Source: CAZGAH01 sp964523295
GTDB taxonomy: Bacteria > Desulfobacterota > Desulfovibrionia > Desulfovibrionales > Desulfovibrionaceae
NCBI GenBank assembly: GCA_964523295.1
Contig: CAZGAH010000022.1
Span: 1-54,344 of the forward strand
Direction: 5' to 3'
Length of the DNA stretch: 54,344 nt
In this document: in pieces, positions 1 through 9,408 of the stretch
How positions within the stretch are numbered: position 1 is the first letter of the stretch
Layout: every line of letters begins with the position of its first letter
Made by a program: the position numbers and the translations under genes
The notes under the pieces: generated by a model
Seen by the model: only the letters and a program-made list of their open reading frames with translations
Database searches by the model: none
What the model was told of the DNA's origin: nothing

Positions 1-379
1 ATGGCCGAGGGCTGGGTCCGGACGCTCAGACCCGAGCTCGACGTGCAGTCGGCCGGCATCGAGAAGCACGGGATGAACCCCCTGGCCGTCCGGGCCATGG
101 CCGAGGCCGGCGTGGACATCAGCGGCCAGCGGTCCAAGACCCTGGACGAGCTGGAGAACATGGACTTCGACCTGGTCGTGACCGTCTGCGACCACGCCCG
201 GGAGCACTGCCCGCTCTTCCCCGGGCAAGGCCAGACGCCTGCACGCTGGCTTCGACGACCCGCCCCGGCTGGCAGCCACGGCCGTGACCGAAGAGGAGGC
301 CATGGCCGCCTACCGGCGCGTGCGCGATGCCATCAGGCAGTTTGTGGAGGGGTATCTGTGGGACTATGAACGGAGCTGA
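1..379 (+). pseudogene. arsC: Arsenate reductase-like low-molecular-weight phosphatase, 5' partial and frameshifted
   Basis: The window opens inside the gene: MAEGW normally follows the CxxNxCRSQ phosphate-binding loop of thioredoxin-coupled arsenate reductases, so the true start and the nucleophilic cysteine lie upstream. The later redox pair is visible (TVCDHAREHCPLFPG). Frame 1 becomes nonsense after about base 220. Moving to the frame that starts at base 221 restores family-like sequence (PGKARRLHAGFDDPP, then AMAAYRRVRDAIRQFVEGY) up to TGA at 377-379. One extra C in the run at 219-222 explains this. It may be a real inactivating mutation or a sequencing error in a homopolymer. If intact, it would reduce arsenate to arsenite or act as a protein-tyrosine phosphatase. 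Confidence 0.75.
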
Positions 380-680
380 TAACGCAGGGTGACTTCTTCT
401 GGCCCGAAGGGCGCCTCGGGGGCGGTCGGCTGTGGCCGCGTAATCATTCGTGCGCTGAGCAGCGATGGTAGTACGGTGGCAGTGTCCATTCAGCTCAAGG
501 AGTCCGGTGACGACGACGCGCGCGTGGCTAAGGTCAAATGCCCGCAGAGCACTCCTGCTGCCAAAGACATCAACGGATTCGCACGCGCTATACTGCTCAG
601 GACTGACTTTTTGACAACGCTGCTTTCTCCGGACTGACGCTTCAGACACGGGGCCGGCGTAATGTATTTATCGTGTTGCT
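380..680. other. Intergenic, no supported gene
   Basis: About 300 bases with short open frames on both strands. None has a recognisable protein family or a convincing ribosome-binding site. It separates the arsC remnant from the stop of the leftward DUF6125 gene. Confidence 0.5.
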
Positions 681-1424
681 TTAGCCGGAAGAGACGCTGA
701 AGCGCCAGGCGCAATACCAATCATCAGGGTGGGGGTCAGGCGGGCAGGACAGGCATTCCACCTCGATGCGAGGGTCGATGGCGCGGGCAAAACAGCGGTA
801 TTCGACCACCCCGCCGGATTTACAGGGATAGTCCTCCAACTGTTTGCGTTTTCGGGCATGTTGCACGCGGCAATTGAGCATGCGAAAAATGAAGGCATCG
901 GGACCGTCGTCGACTATTTCCTGGCGATTGACCCGGGCGTAGAGACGGTAGCTGAGCGCGGTTTTCAGCACGTCGAGCGGGCGTTGCGCCTGGCCGGGTT
1001 CGGGCAATTCCAGCAGCTCCCGGATGCGTGCGGCCTCGTAAGGAGAAAAGCGAGTCCAGCACGTATCGTTGGCGCGCTTGGCGTCGTGCATTGTCGCCAG
1101 AGCCTCCACCGCCTGAAACCAGACACCGTCCGCCGCGAGCCAGTTCACGCACGAGGCGTCGAGCAGCTGCTCCAGCTGCTCCGGAGGCAAGGACCAGAGC
1201 GATGCAGGCAGCCCGTCGCGCAGCTCGAATCGAAGAACCCCTGCCAGCCGTTCCAGGGCCAGTCGCAACAAACGGTCTCCGGCTTCGCGCTCTGCACGGA
1301 GCGCTGTCTCCAGTCCCAATTGCCGCTCGGTCTCGTTGAACCACAGACCGTAATGCAACAACGTACGGCGAAATGCGTCGATGATCCACCTAATGGTCAT
1401 CGTTTTCGTCATATCGGAATTCAT
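681..1424 (-). CDS. DUF6125-like cytosolic protein
   Basis: 247 residues with no signal peptide or membrane segment. The middle holds the hallmark I associate with DUF6125 proteins of deltaproteobacteria: NWLAADGVWFQAVE, then a segment ending in WTRFSPYEAARI. The C-terminal third carries several cysteines (NCRVQ, YPCKSG, YRCFA, ECLSCPPDP, WYCAW), a spacing that could bind metal. The start overlaps the stop of the upstream 131-residue gene by four bases, so the two are probably translationally coupled. The family has no established biochemical role. The assignment is by motif recognition, and the N-terminal 90 residues precede the conserved region. Confidence 0.65.
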   Translation of the reverse strand: MNSDMTKTMTIRWIIDAFRRTLLHYGLWFNETERQLGLETALRAEREAGDRLLRLALERLAGVLRFELRDGLPASLWSLPPEQLEQLLDASCVNWLAADGVWFQAVEALATMHDAKRANDTCWTRFSPYEAARIRELLELPEPGQAQRPLDVLKTALSYRLYARVNRQEIVDDGPDAFIFRMLNCRVQHARKRKQLEDYPCKSGGVVEYRCFARAIDPRIEVECLSCPPDPHPDDWYCAWRFSVSSG

Positions 1425-1816
1425 AATTTTTCCTGCGTTTCGGGCATATCGTCGGCATGCCAGACACTGCGCCCGAGCTTGTTGAGCAATTCCAGAACAA
1501 TGGTGTTATGCACTGTTTTCAGTGCCGCAAGCAATTCCTGCCGTTGCTCCAGAGTCGATTCGACGCGACGTTCATCAAGGTTACGCATCAGCAGCTTGAT
1601 GTTGCTTTTCAGCGTACGCTCATCTTCAAGATCGATGGTCGGCGCGTTGCAGACATCGCACCGAATGGGGTGGAATTCGACAGGAGTCTCCATGGTATTT
1701 TCATAATAACATCTTGTTTTGCACGCATCGAGCACGCGCACGCGGTGATAGCCGCCGTCGATTTCCTGCACGAAACGGTTGTGGGAAAGGTTGAGCGTAC
1801 AATAGAGCGTGCGCAT
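1421..1816 (-). CDS. Hypothetical protein with a CxxC motif
   Basis: 131 residues, not recognised. The N-terminal half contains a CDVC pair (around residue 53) and further cysteines near residue 35, which might form a small metal site. The C-terminal half is predicted helical and rich in Leu and Glu (LEQRQELLAALKTVHN). It overlaps the downstream DUF6125-like gene by ATGA and lies 78 bases beyond the stop of the lectin gene, so the three may form one leftward transcript. The ribosome-binding site is weak (AAGAGA). Function unknown. Confidence 0.55.
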   Translation of the reverse strand: MRTLYCTLNLSHNRFVQEIDGGYHRVRVLDACKTRCYYENTMETPVEFHPIRCDVCNAPTIDLEDERTLKSNIKLLMRNLDERRVESTLEQRQELLAALKTVHNTIVLELLNKLGRSVWHADDMPETQEKL

Positions 1817-1894
1817 GGTCAGTCTCTTGTAGAGTAGTTGGCCGCCCGAGAAAGGCGTCCAGGTCGAAAGCCTGCCGGCGATGGGCGATCAGCG

Positions 1895-2392
1895 TCAGAG
1901 CACAAGGTCAAGGCGCCATTGCTGATTGAGGCGCCGGTCGCATGGCCACTGCACGACTTTCTCTCCTGGCTTCTTGCTGCCGCCGACAACGTCCAGGCAC
2001 TGCGTGCTGTGCGTGGCGCGCAACTGAACATAACCCTCTTCGCTCGGCTCGATGATCCACTGCTGGTTGGCCCGGCCATGGCAGGACCATTGGATGACGG
2101 CTGTTCCAGGAGTAGTGTCCAGGGAGGGCACTGTCAGACACAGCCCGCTATGGCGCGAGCGCAACATGACGCCTGCACCGCCAGCGACCGCCTCCATCCC
2201 CCAGACCTGCCCCTCGCTTTCGGAGCAGTTTCCCTGGACCAGGCGGGCGCCATTGTGCTTGCTGTCCTGCGCGATGTCGAGACACAATCCGCTGTGCCTG
2301 GCCACCATGCGGACAGACTCAGCCGCCAGGGCCGGCCCCTGGCACAAAGCGACAAGCAGACATCCGGTCAAGACGATCACGATGCGTTGCAT
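1895..2392 (-). CDS. Exported ricin-type beta-trefoil lectin-domain protein
   Basis: 165 residues from the ATG at 2392, chosen because GGAGGAAAGG precedes it and because it begins a clean signal peptide (MQRIVIVLTGCLLVALC, cleavage likely after GPALAA). Longer in-frame starts upstream lack both. The mature protein is almost entirely one ricin B-type domain. Three subdomains each end in a Q-x-W-type element (GQVWG, NQQWI, NQQWR), each preceded by the C-L-D/T-V signature (GLCLDIA, GLCLTVP, QCLDVVG). Such domains bind sugars, usually galactose or xylan-type glycans. No catalytic domain is attached, so it is probably a secreted or periplasmic carbohydrate-binding protein. It leads the leftward gene group. 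Confidence 0.8.
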   Translation of the reverse strand: MQRIVIVLTGCLLVALCQGPALAAESVRMVARHSGLCLDIAQDSKHNGARLVQGNCSESEGQVWGMEAVAGGAGVMLRSRHSGLCLTVPSLDTTPGTAVIQWSCHGRANQQWIIEPSEEGYVQLRATHSTQCLDVVGGSKKPGEKVVQWPCDRRLNQQWRLDLVL

Positions 2393-2702
2393 GGCCTTTC
2401 CTCCGTGAACTTGTCGACTTTCGCAAACCGGGCAGCCGAAGTCAACTCGTTGGCGAGCATCTACGACAAAACCGGAAGGCACGATACAGAAAACGGGTTG
2501 CACGAGCGCTTGCCCTCGCCGGAGAACAGCGGCGAGATCGCCAGTACCCAGGGCGTTATGCCGCATCACTTCCCCGCGCACAATTGCCGTTACCCCTCAT
2601 ATCGGGCATACTGTAAGGAAGAGCCCCGGTCGATACGTTTTCTATCGAGCAGGCACGCGTCCGGCCCGTCATCTCGCGCAGCCTTTGGGGACCAGGCCTT
2701 CG

Positions 2703-4370
2703 ATGAGAACAAAACTGTCAAAATTTGTTGATATCCCGATGCCCAAAATCATTTATATAGCCCCAGGATTTGCCGCGTGCCTATTTCTTTTGGTGCTCGG
2801 ATTCGGCGTCAATCATGGCTTTTTCACATCATCAGGCGAGCAGATTGCAATCAACCACGAAGACGACAGCTGTTATTATTTAGAAATAGCAAAAAACATA
2901 TCAAATGGAAATTTTTTTACTTTTGATGGAGTTAATAAAACTAATGGCTTTCACCCTGTTTGGGCATTTTAAATTTTACCACTGTTCGCCCTTAAAAATA
3001 TAAACAACATTGCTTATTTGTATTTTATGTTTCAACTTGTCCTGCATTGCACTTCTGCAATCATGATATATAATATCTTCACAAAAACAAATTATCCTTA
3101 CTTGGTATCTCTTCTCTGCGCATCTACCTTTGCATGCTATCCTTACTTTGTCTAAACATGCATCACCGGCCTGGAGACGAGCTTGTTCCTCCTAGTGCTT
3201 CTCATCAACTTGAATTATTTAATTAAATCAGTTCAGAAAAAGATAAACAATACGAACAAAATAGAAATTCTATCAAAATATTGCCTATATTATTGCTACT
3301 TTTAATATTTTCGAGAATAGATGCAGGATTGGTATTTTATTTCTGCACTCTTGTATATTTATATAAAAATGAAAAGAATAATCTTTTAGAAAACAAATAT
3401 AAATACATTCTGCCTTTAGCAATTATTTTGATTTATCTCGTTCTTAATGAAATTTTCATTGGGTCATTTTTACCAACATCTGGCATGATGAAATATGAAC
3501 TCAGTCGGAATGCTGGCACGAATACATCAAACAGCTGTATTAATTATATAAATTTTACAACACTGATCAACTGGAAGAACTATAACCCCTTATTTTGCCC
3601 AATATTCAGCTCAATTTTTCAATATGAGCTTGCAAGCAACTTAATATCAAATTAACCCGAAGATTACTATGGATTGCTACCGGCAGCTGTCATTCTCGCA
3701 ATCGTTCTTATAATATTATTGCCAGTTATATACTATAATACACATAGAAATAAGAACTATATGTCTGTCTTTTTAACATTTTATATTGCATCACTCATAC
3801 AAATTTTAACAAATAAAGCAATTTACAATTTTGAAACAATTCCTTATTATTATACAAGTCCACTCAACACTTTCATTATTATAATTTGATTTAAACTGAT
3901 ACGATTGCCGTCAAATAAAAATTTCAAGCTTGGTTTTTTGGCAGCAATTTCTACATTGCTTGCGCTTTTAATATTTACCTCTGCTCACTACAACTATACA
4001 AAAAAGATTTACAACTGGTGGATATAAATACTGGACAGAAGCAGCAACCTATTTACGATCTAACACAGATATTCATGACATTGTTGCCGCATTTTATTCA
4101 GGTATTTTAGCCTTTTTTTGATCGAATAACTAAAAATTTAGACGTAAAAGTTAACAGTCCAAATTATTTGAAATATATAAAAATGATTCACATTTATTCA
4201 AAGAGTACTTCTCTAGCATGAAAATAAAATATTTTTGTGACCGAGAAATCGTTCCGGGCTATTATTCCGATTTTTTCATTTCACAATACGGAATAAAATT
4301 GAAACGGGTCTTTACCTCGCAAAAATACGGACAGTACGTTGCGTCCTGTTATCTGGTCGACTCGCCGTAG
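2703..4370 (+). pseudogene. Decayed membrane glycosyltransferase (GT39/ArnT-like)
   Basis: A very AT-rich gene relic. Starting at ATG 2703 (or 2739), the frame gives a membrane anchor and then DDSCYYLEIAKNIS and VNKTNGFHPVWAF, the hallmark of a large family of polytopic lipid-linked-sugar glycosyltransferases (normally DD-YYY-IA-NI and NGFHPLW). In-frame stops follow at 2970 and 3153. A frameshift near 3281 leads into a segment containing FSRIDAG, with further stops at 3653 and 3887. Another frameshift near 4020 reveals AATYLRSNTDIHDIVAAFYSG, and another reveals LDVKVNSPNYLKYI, both conserved late motifs of the family. The relic ends at TAG 4368-4370. With at least four stops and three frameshifts, it cannot encode a working enzyme. 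Confidence 0.8.
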
Positions 4371-4404
4371 AGATGCGTGCGCACAGCGCATCACATACGT
4401 CAAA

Positions 4405-4530
4405 TCCCTACGCGCAGGCCGTCAGCATGCATTCCAGGGCCGTACGCGCGGCGCTGGTCAGGGCGGGGGGGACGGTGACTGCGTGGTAGATGATGAATGA
4501 GGTCGAGCCGGGATTCCGGATACACAACAC
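4405..4530 (-). pseudogene. nadA: Remnant of a second nadA 3' end
   Basis: Bases 4405-4486 match the 3' end of the intact nadA gene (9406-9487) with four mismatches in 82. Two more short pieces follow in the same order: about 4485-4510 matches 9680-9708, and about 4508-4530 resembles 9738-9762. The remnant is therefore a nadA copy that has lost two internal blocks. It has the same orientation as intact nadA, lies about 5 kb from it, and borders the AT-rich island on the opposite side. Confidence 0.8.
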
Positions 4531-4627
4531 CAGTATAGTCGACAAAATGGGGAACACTCAAAGAGCCTTAGCCTGAATACAATTTTAGCTTATTGGTTTA
4601 AGTCATTGATACAAAAATATATTCATC

Positions 4628-5170
4628 GACCACCGGCAAAGCCGGAGGCTTGAAAGATTTGAACTGCACAAAGAGGTTAAATACCATAAACAGCCTAAAG
4701 GCGGCTGGTCCTGATACAACCTCAACTGGTCGAGACACTTGTCTTCATGTTCTTGCTTTTTGATATACTCTCGAACGGCTTTTCCATCTCGACCTACATT
4801 AGTGACGTAGCACGATAGCTTCTAAACATGTTGCTCAGTAAAGAATTTACTTAGCTAAAGATAGCTTGCACAATATGCATTACGGAAAAAACATTGATAA
4901 AATTTACGTCTTGATAGAAAACACACTTTGGTGGAATTAATAGCTGCATATACACATGGAATAAATGCCTGCACCACTCGACGTTTAAGCACTCTTTCTG
5001 CAGTGCAAGTTCTTTAAGCACTTCCCAAAGGATTATATAGCTGTCCAAATTTCGAGCTATTCAAATATTTTAGAATCCAACCACTTGATGCTTACAGTCC
5101 GATGCGGTTCAACTGGAGGCTTTTGATATAATCCCGGAACTGTCAAACTTTGGTGATGCCCCGTGGCAGA
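4628..5170 (-). mobile_element. Decayed IS200-type element with tnpA relic
   Basis: On the minus strand, 5048-4851 reads as a degenerate IS200 TnpA core (LKELALQKE, then HVYMQLLIPPK, then VNFINVFSVMHI). The family normally has DHVHML-IPPKYSV-QVVGFIKGKSAIHIAR, and here the HUH histidine pair is damaged. A frame beyond that gives the usual C-terminus (TNVGRDGKAVREYIKKQEHED, then LDQLRLYQ). The stem CCGGCAAAGCCGG at 4633-4645 resembles the right-end hairpin of this family, and CAAAGTTTGACAG read leftward near 5140 resembles the left end. Several frameshifts make it inactive. A second relic of the same family lies at 40313-40915. Confidence 0.7.
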
Positions 5171-5389
5171 GCTAGGGCTTACCCGAAGGAAACTGTATAA
5201 AATTCTATGTTATGATAAAAAATGTAAATATTTAGCGTGTCAACTTGCCTTAAATAAAAAAAACTCCTTCTTAAGCCATACGTGATATATACGGAAGGGT
5301 TATCTTTTTCAAAATGAAAAACGTGGGAATTCTAACCTTTACAAGCTGCATTTCAAGAAGAGTGGTTAATATGTAAATTCTGTTTTAGA

Positions 5390-6544
5390 TTACTGCTTAC
5401 AAATTGGAGCAAGCTCATATGGCCAATTTTTAATATTCTTTGATATTTCTAACAATTCTGTGTAGCCCATGTTTTGCAAACCAATCAATTTGTCACAAAG
5501 CAAATCTAAACCTAAATTGTTTAAACGATCACGATTGAATGTATCTCTATTTAAGTGTTCAATTGCAACTTTTATTTTCTCGTTAAGCCCCGTAAAATCC
5601 ACATTGTCATTTGATTTTTTTTGGGAATTTTCTATACTTCTGCAAATATCATGTATATTTAATGCTAACTCAATTTTTTCGTCAAAACCCTCTTCTTTTT
5701 TAATAAAATCAAGTAGCTTTATGTTTATGGCTTTTAATGATTTTAGTTTTTTAAAAAACAAATCATGCATGCTTAATCTTTTTGAAAGATTAGATTCACT
5801 TTTGATGCGTAAATACATTTTTCTAATTGTATGTATTGTAATTGCTCTTATTTTAGAAATAACATCACGACATTGAATCTCTGGGTTAACACAATTAATA
5901 CCTTTAAGCCAAATTAGTTTATTTGAATCAAGTAACAGCTTTTCTAGCCAATCAGCATAGTGTAGGAATTCAAACCAATCAATTGTTGAGTCAAAATTAA
6001 ACTTTTCGGATAAATGAACAGCCATTTGTAAATATTTAAACACCAAAACTACTTGATACTGGGTAAGCTGGTCGCAAGAATATATATCCCTACAATTGAT
6101 TTTATCAATATTTTGGCTTGCTAGCTGAAACAATCTCTGGAGTTTCAACGAATCATAAATAGTTGAAATATCTTCGTCATTAAGCTTAATTGCAGCTTCC
6201 CTAAGTTGAATGATGCAAATTGGCGCTGCATAAATTGAAACATCACGAACTTTATCGTCATATAAAATAAATGGCAATTCAGAATAAGCATATTTTTTAC
6301 TATCAAAACGTAAAGAAATGGATACGGTAGGAAAAAAATAATCAAAATCATCAAATTCAAGCTCTGCCGGATTTTTATTTTGAGATATTATAAATTTTTT
6401 TTCTTTTACACTCTTTCCATCATCAAGGATAGCCTTTGGTTGAATGCCTGGAAAAGACTGGTCTTTATAAATATAGACATTTGACGCAAAAGCATTGCAC
6501 AAGCTAGCTGAAAAAATTATAATAGTAAATATAAATTTGTTCAT
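5390..6544 (-). CDS. AT-rich exported protein of unknown function
   Basis: 384 residues with a clear signal peptide (MNKFIFTIIIFSASLCNAFA). The mature part has no family I recognise. It is rich in Lys, Asn, Ile and Asp and is predicted mostly helical, with cysteines scattered through it (PICIIQL, INCRDIYSC, INCVNPEIQC, DICRSI, PICKQ), which would fit a disulfide-containing periplasmic protein. Base and codon use differ sharply from the GC-rich core, which suggests horizontal transfer. It follows the four-span membrane protein gene by nine bases, so the two probably form an operon. Open over its full length among relics, it looks intact. Confidence 0.6.
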   Translation of the reverse strand: MNKFIFTIIIFSASLCNAFASNVYIYKDQSFPGIQPKAILDDGKSVKEKKFIISQNKNPAELEFDDFDYFFPTVSISLRFDSKKYAYSELPFILYDDKVRDVSIYAAPICIIQLREAAIKLNDEDISTIYDSLKLQRLFQLASQNIDKINCRDIYSCDQLTQYQVVLVFKYLQMAVHLSEKFNFDSTIDWFEFLHYADWLEKLLLDSNKLIWLKGINCVNPEIQCRDVISKIRAITIHTIRKMYLRIKSESNLSKRLSMHDLFFKKLKSLKAINIKLLDFIKKEEGFDEKIELALNIHDICRSIENSQKKSNDNVDFTGLNEKIKVAIEHLNRDTFNRDRLNNLGLDLLCDKLIGLQNMGYTELLEISKNIKNWPYELAPICKQ

Positions 6545-6553
6545 TTTATCTGC

Positions 6554-7147
6554 CTAACCCTTTAAAAGTTTAATCCCAATAAATGCATATAGAAACTGCG
6601 CCGATGTTGCTAAAATTGTTTGCGAAATATATACAGCTATCTGGTAGGAATCTATATTTGTGTTAATATTCTTAATTTGAGCAAGGTTGTACATATTATC
6701 ATGAAAGAATTTAACCGAACCGGAGAGTAAATTATAACAGAGAAGAGATGCAAGCACATTAATAATCAATATTATTCCAACAATAATACGCTGCAAAGTT
6801 CCAATTTTTTTTCCGTTAATTACAGCAAAAGTAAAAATTGATGGCATCGCAGTGGCGATAGAAACAATGCCTGGACTCACATTAGATTGCACATCTGAAA
6901 AAATTAACAAAATAATATTAACTAAATATCGAATATACTCATGCCCTTTTAAGAAAATAAAATACGAATCATATATTAAAACAACAACAAATATCGATAA
7001 AATCAAAAGGCTGCCTACGTATAAATATGATAAGATAATATAGATTATTATTCTTTCTTCTGTACTATTTACGACGACATGCCCTCGCTTTTCTAATGAG
7101 ACAGAAGAGTCCGAGATTGAATGATTGTCGAATTGGTTAGTTTCCAT
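6554..7147 (-). CDS. AT-rich polytopic membrane protein of unknown function
   Basis: 197 residues. A polar N-terminus of about 30 residues is followed by four probable membrane segments (around residues 32-60, 72-112, 118-142 and 168-195). No catalytic motif or family is recognised. It lies nine bases upstream of the exported protein gene, and the ATG at 7147 is the first good start. Such a membrane-plus-exported pair could form a surface, transport or immunity unit, but nothing in the sequence decides between these. The codon use is that of the surrounding AT-rich island. Confidence 0.55.
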   Translation of the reverse strand: METNQFDNHSISDSSVSLEKRGHVVVNSTEERIIIYIILSYLYVGSLLILSIFVVVLIYDSYFIFLKGHEYIRYLVNIILLIFSDVQSNVSPGIVSIATAMPSIFTFAVINGKKIGTLQRIIVGIILIINVLASLLCYNLLSGSVKFFHDNMYNLAQIKNINTNIDSYQIAVYISQTILATSAQFLYAFIGIKLLKG

Positions 7148-7893
7148 AATTAAATTCTGAATAATTAAACACTTATTTACATATTAATATTAAGCGAACT
7201 CATGTTCAACAAATTATTTATATTATCCAAATAATCATTGTTCATCGCTAAAATGAAATACAAGAAAATGATTCAATTAGCATCTCAAAAGCACTCACCA
7301 TTTCGCTAAAAGACAAAAAATTCAATTGCTCGAATGGTTTGTTTTATTTTCTCTTACATCGAGTCTATTCTAAAATACCAATCTTCTTATGACCATCAAC
7401 TACTCCAAAAAAAATATATGATCCTATTTATTTAACAAATAATAGCTTAACCTCTATCAAAATTCTTATTATTTCATATCAATTTTTAAAAATTTCTTTA
7501 ATTCAATAAATAGCGGAAGACACCTCGTGATAACACTTGAAACTTAAATAAAAATACTTGTCGACGACTTCAAAGATCTATTTTATTAAAAATATTAATA
7601 ACAAATTTAGCAACAACAGCTCGTCCTAATCTTTACATCAACTCTTAACTGCTTATCTTGAAAAATTTATGAAACTATAACCAGTGTATCCCACTTCAAA
7701 ACAAGGGGTTTTTATAGCTAATTTCGTCAAACCAAGAATCATTTCTTCGATCAAAAAAATTGTATTGTAAATATATAAGTTTATCATAACCCGCTATCCT
7801 GTTGCTTGTCAAGTAAGTGTCACTACAATTTTCCTTTTTTTTTAAAACTTTTCTAGCAGAATGTAAAATTTAAATCTTCGCATTTGAAGCAGG
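7148..7893. other. AT-rich intergenic region, no gene seen
   Basis: About 750 bases of very AT-rich sequence between the membrane protein start and the IS630-type transposase. No coding frame, RNA gene or clear repeat could be supported. The promoter for the leftward two-gene unit should lie at its left edge. Confidence 0.5.
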
Positions 7894-7929
7894 ATGTGCT
7901 ACCTCTTCCTCAACAAGGAGGAGGAAGGC

Positions 7930-8387
7930 ATGGCACCACGCTACAAAGTGACGCNNNNNNNNNNCGTAAACAGTTGGAGGCGATCTCCACAAAGGGAAAA
8001 AGGGCAGCACGCACGGTTCTTTACTCAAGGGCGCTGCTGCTACTCGACGAAGGAGAGCATGGCCCCAAGTGGCCTGTTGCAAGGGTCGCTGAGGCTGTTG
8101 GTGTAACTGCCCGAAGCATTGAGCATTTAAAGAAACGATTTGTTGTAGACAGCCTTGAAGTTGCCATTGAACGCAAGAAGCGCATCACTCCGCCCCGCGA
8201 AATGCGATTTGGTGGTGAATTTGAAGCGCATCTTATGGCGCTTGCATGTTCTGAGGCTCCGGAAGGGCGATCCAGATGGACCGTGCGACTGTTAGCGGAA
8301 AATATGGTTGAATTGAACATGGTGACAAGTGTATCACCGATGACGGTGTGTAATACTTTAAAAAAAATGAACTTAAGCCTCACTTGA
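7930..8387 (+). CDS. IS630-family transposase, N-terminal ORF (HTH part)
   Basis: Starts at ATG 7930 behind a strong GGAGGAGGAAGG. Residues MAPRYKVT lead into a 10-N gap (7955-7964), then RKQLEAISTKGKRAARTVLY and a helix-turn-helix region (WPVARVAEAVGVTARSIEHL). This is the DNA-binding half of IS630-type transposases. The reading frames on either side of the Ns differ, so the gap does not have its true length. The ORF ends at TGA 8385-8387 just after an A8 run. The DDE half continues in the -1 frame. Confidence 0.8.
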
Positions 8388-9058
8388 ACAAGTATTGGAA
8401 GATACCACCAGATAATAATGCCTGCTTTGTAGCGGCTATGGATGATATTGTTGATTTTTATGCACGGACTTATAATGAAAACCATCCAGTTGTTTGCTTG
8501 GATGAGTCGAGCGTCCAGCTAATTGGTGAGGTTCGAGCGCCTATTTCTGCTGCTCCAGGGCATGGCGTTTTGATTGATGATGAATACGTTCGCAACGGTG
8601 TAGAAAGTATTTTCATGGCAGTGGAGCCGCTTGCAGGAAAGCGTGAGGTACGGATTACAGAGCAGCGAACGCGTATAGACTGGGCACACTTCATCAAAGA
8701 ACTCCTTTATGAATACTACGCTGATGCTGAAAAAGTAGTTTGGGTAATGGACAATCTCAACACACACAGTTTAGCTTCGCTGTATCCGGCTTTTACACCA
8801 GTGGAAGCCAGTCGTCTTGCGCAACGACTTGAAATACACTTCACTCCTAAGCATGGAAGCTGTTTGAATGTTGCTGAAATTGAACTCAGCGTTTTGAAGC
8901 GTCAGTGCCTTGCGCGACGAATAGATTGCGTAGATACAATGCGGGCAGAAGTCTTGGCTTGGAATATTGATCGAAACAAGCGTCAAACCAAAGTCGATTG
9001 GCAATTTACTGCCAGCGATGCCCGAACCAAGCTTAAGCGGCTTTATCCGAAGATTTAA
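8360..9058 (+). CDS. IS630-family transposase, C-terminal ORF (DDE part)
   Basis: The -1 frame relative to the first ORF, readable from the A8 run at 8360-8367 (NELKPHLNKYWKIPPDNNA onward). It has a DDE catalytic triad in the expected places: VCLDESSVQL, VWVMDNLNTH and NVAEIELSVL. The fused product would have the usual IS630 transposase length of roughly 370 residues. Programmed -1 slippage on the A run could make the fusion, as proposed for some IS630 relatives. Alternatively, one A has been lost from an ancestral A9. I could not define the terminal inverted repeats or the TA target duplication by eye. Confidence 0.8.
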   Translation, partial: KKNELKPHLNKYWKIPPDNNACFVAAMDDIVDFYARTYNENHPVVCLDESSVQLIGEVRAPISAAPGHGVLIDDEYVRNGVESIFMAVEPLAGKREVRITEQRTRIDWAHFIKELLYEYYADAEKVVWVMDNLNTHSLASLYPAFTPVEASRLAQRLEIHFTPKHGSCLNVAEIELSVLKRQCLARRIDCVDTMRAEVLAWNIDRNKRQTKVDWQFTASDARTKLKRLYPKI

Positions 9059-9408
9059 TCTGTACTATGTACTAGTGTCATTTTTGAGTTTTTTCGATGT
9101 GATTTCACATTGGCACGATCCACAACCCCGCAAAAAAACGGTAAGGAACGAGACAAATAGCAGATTTTATAAAAATACCATAAGTATTAAACTGGAGATG
9201 GCCTCAATGCTTGATATTATTTATTTGGTACAGATCTGTATGAATGGCTTCCGAATGTGGGCCTGCGTTCTTGTAAAACGACTTCATGCATTGCCCCGCT
9301 GACGACATGCAGAATTAACCCAGCTTATAGACGGACCGAGTCGATGCTTTTGCTGTAATCGAGAGGATTCACAAACACGTGCCAGCACACACTTGACAGC
9401 CCCCCTCC
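9059..9408. other. Intergenic, no gene seen
   Basis: About 350 bases between the IS630-type transposase and the nadA stop codon. Base composition changes here from AT-rich to GC-rich, so the island boundary lies in this stretch or at the nadA stop. The right end of the IS should also be here but was not resolved. Confidence 0.5.

Noticed and set aside
389..637. 82-codon plus-strand frame
   Set aside because: No ribosome-binding site, no family resemblance and overlapping frames on the other strand of similar length.
2703..4370. Stop-codon read-through or alternative genetic code in the glycosyltransferase relic
   Set aside because: Stops are both TAA and TGA and are mixed with frameshifts; all core genes use standard stops, so decay is simpler.
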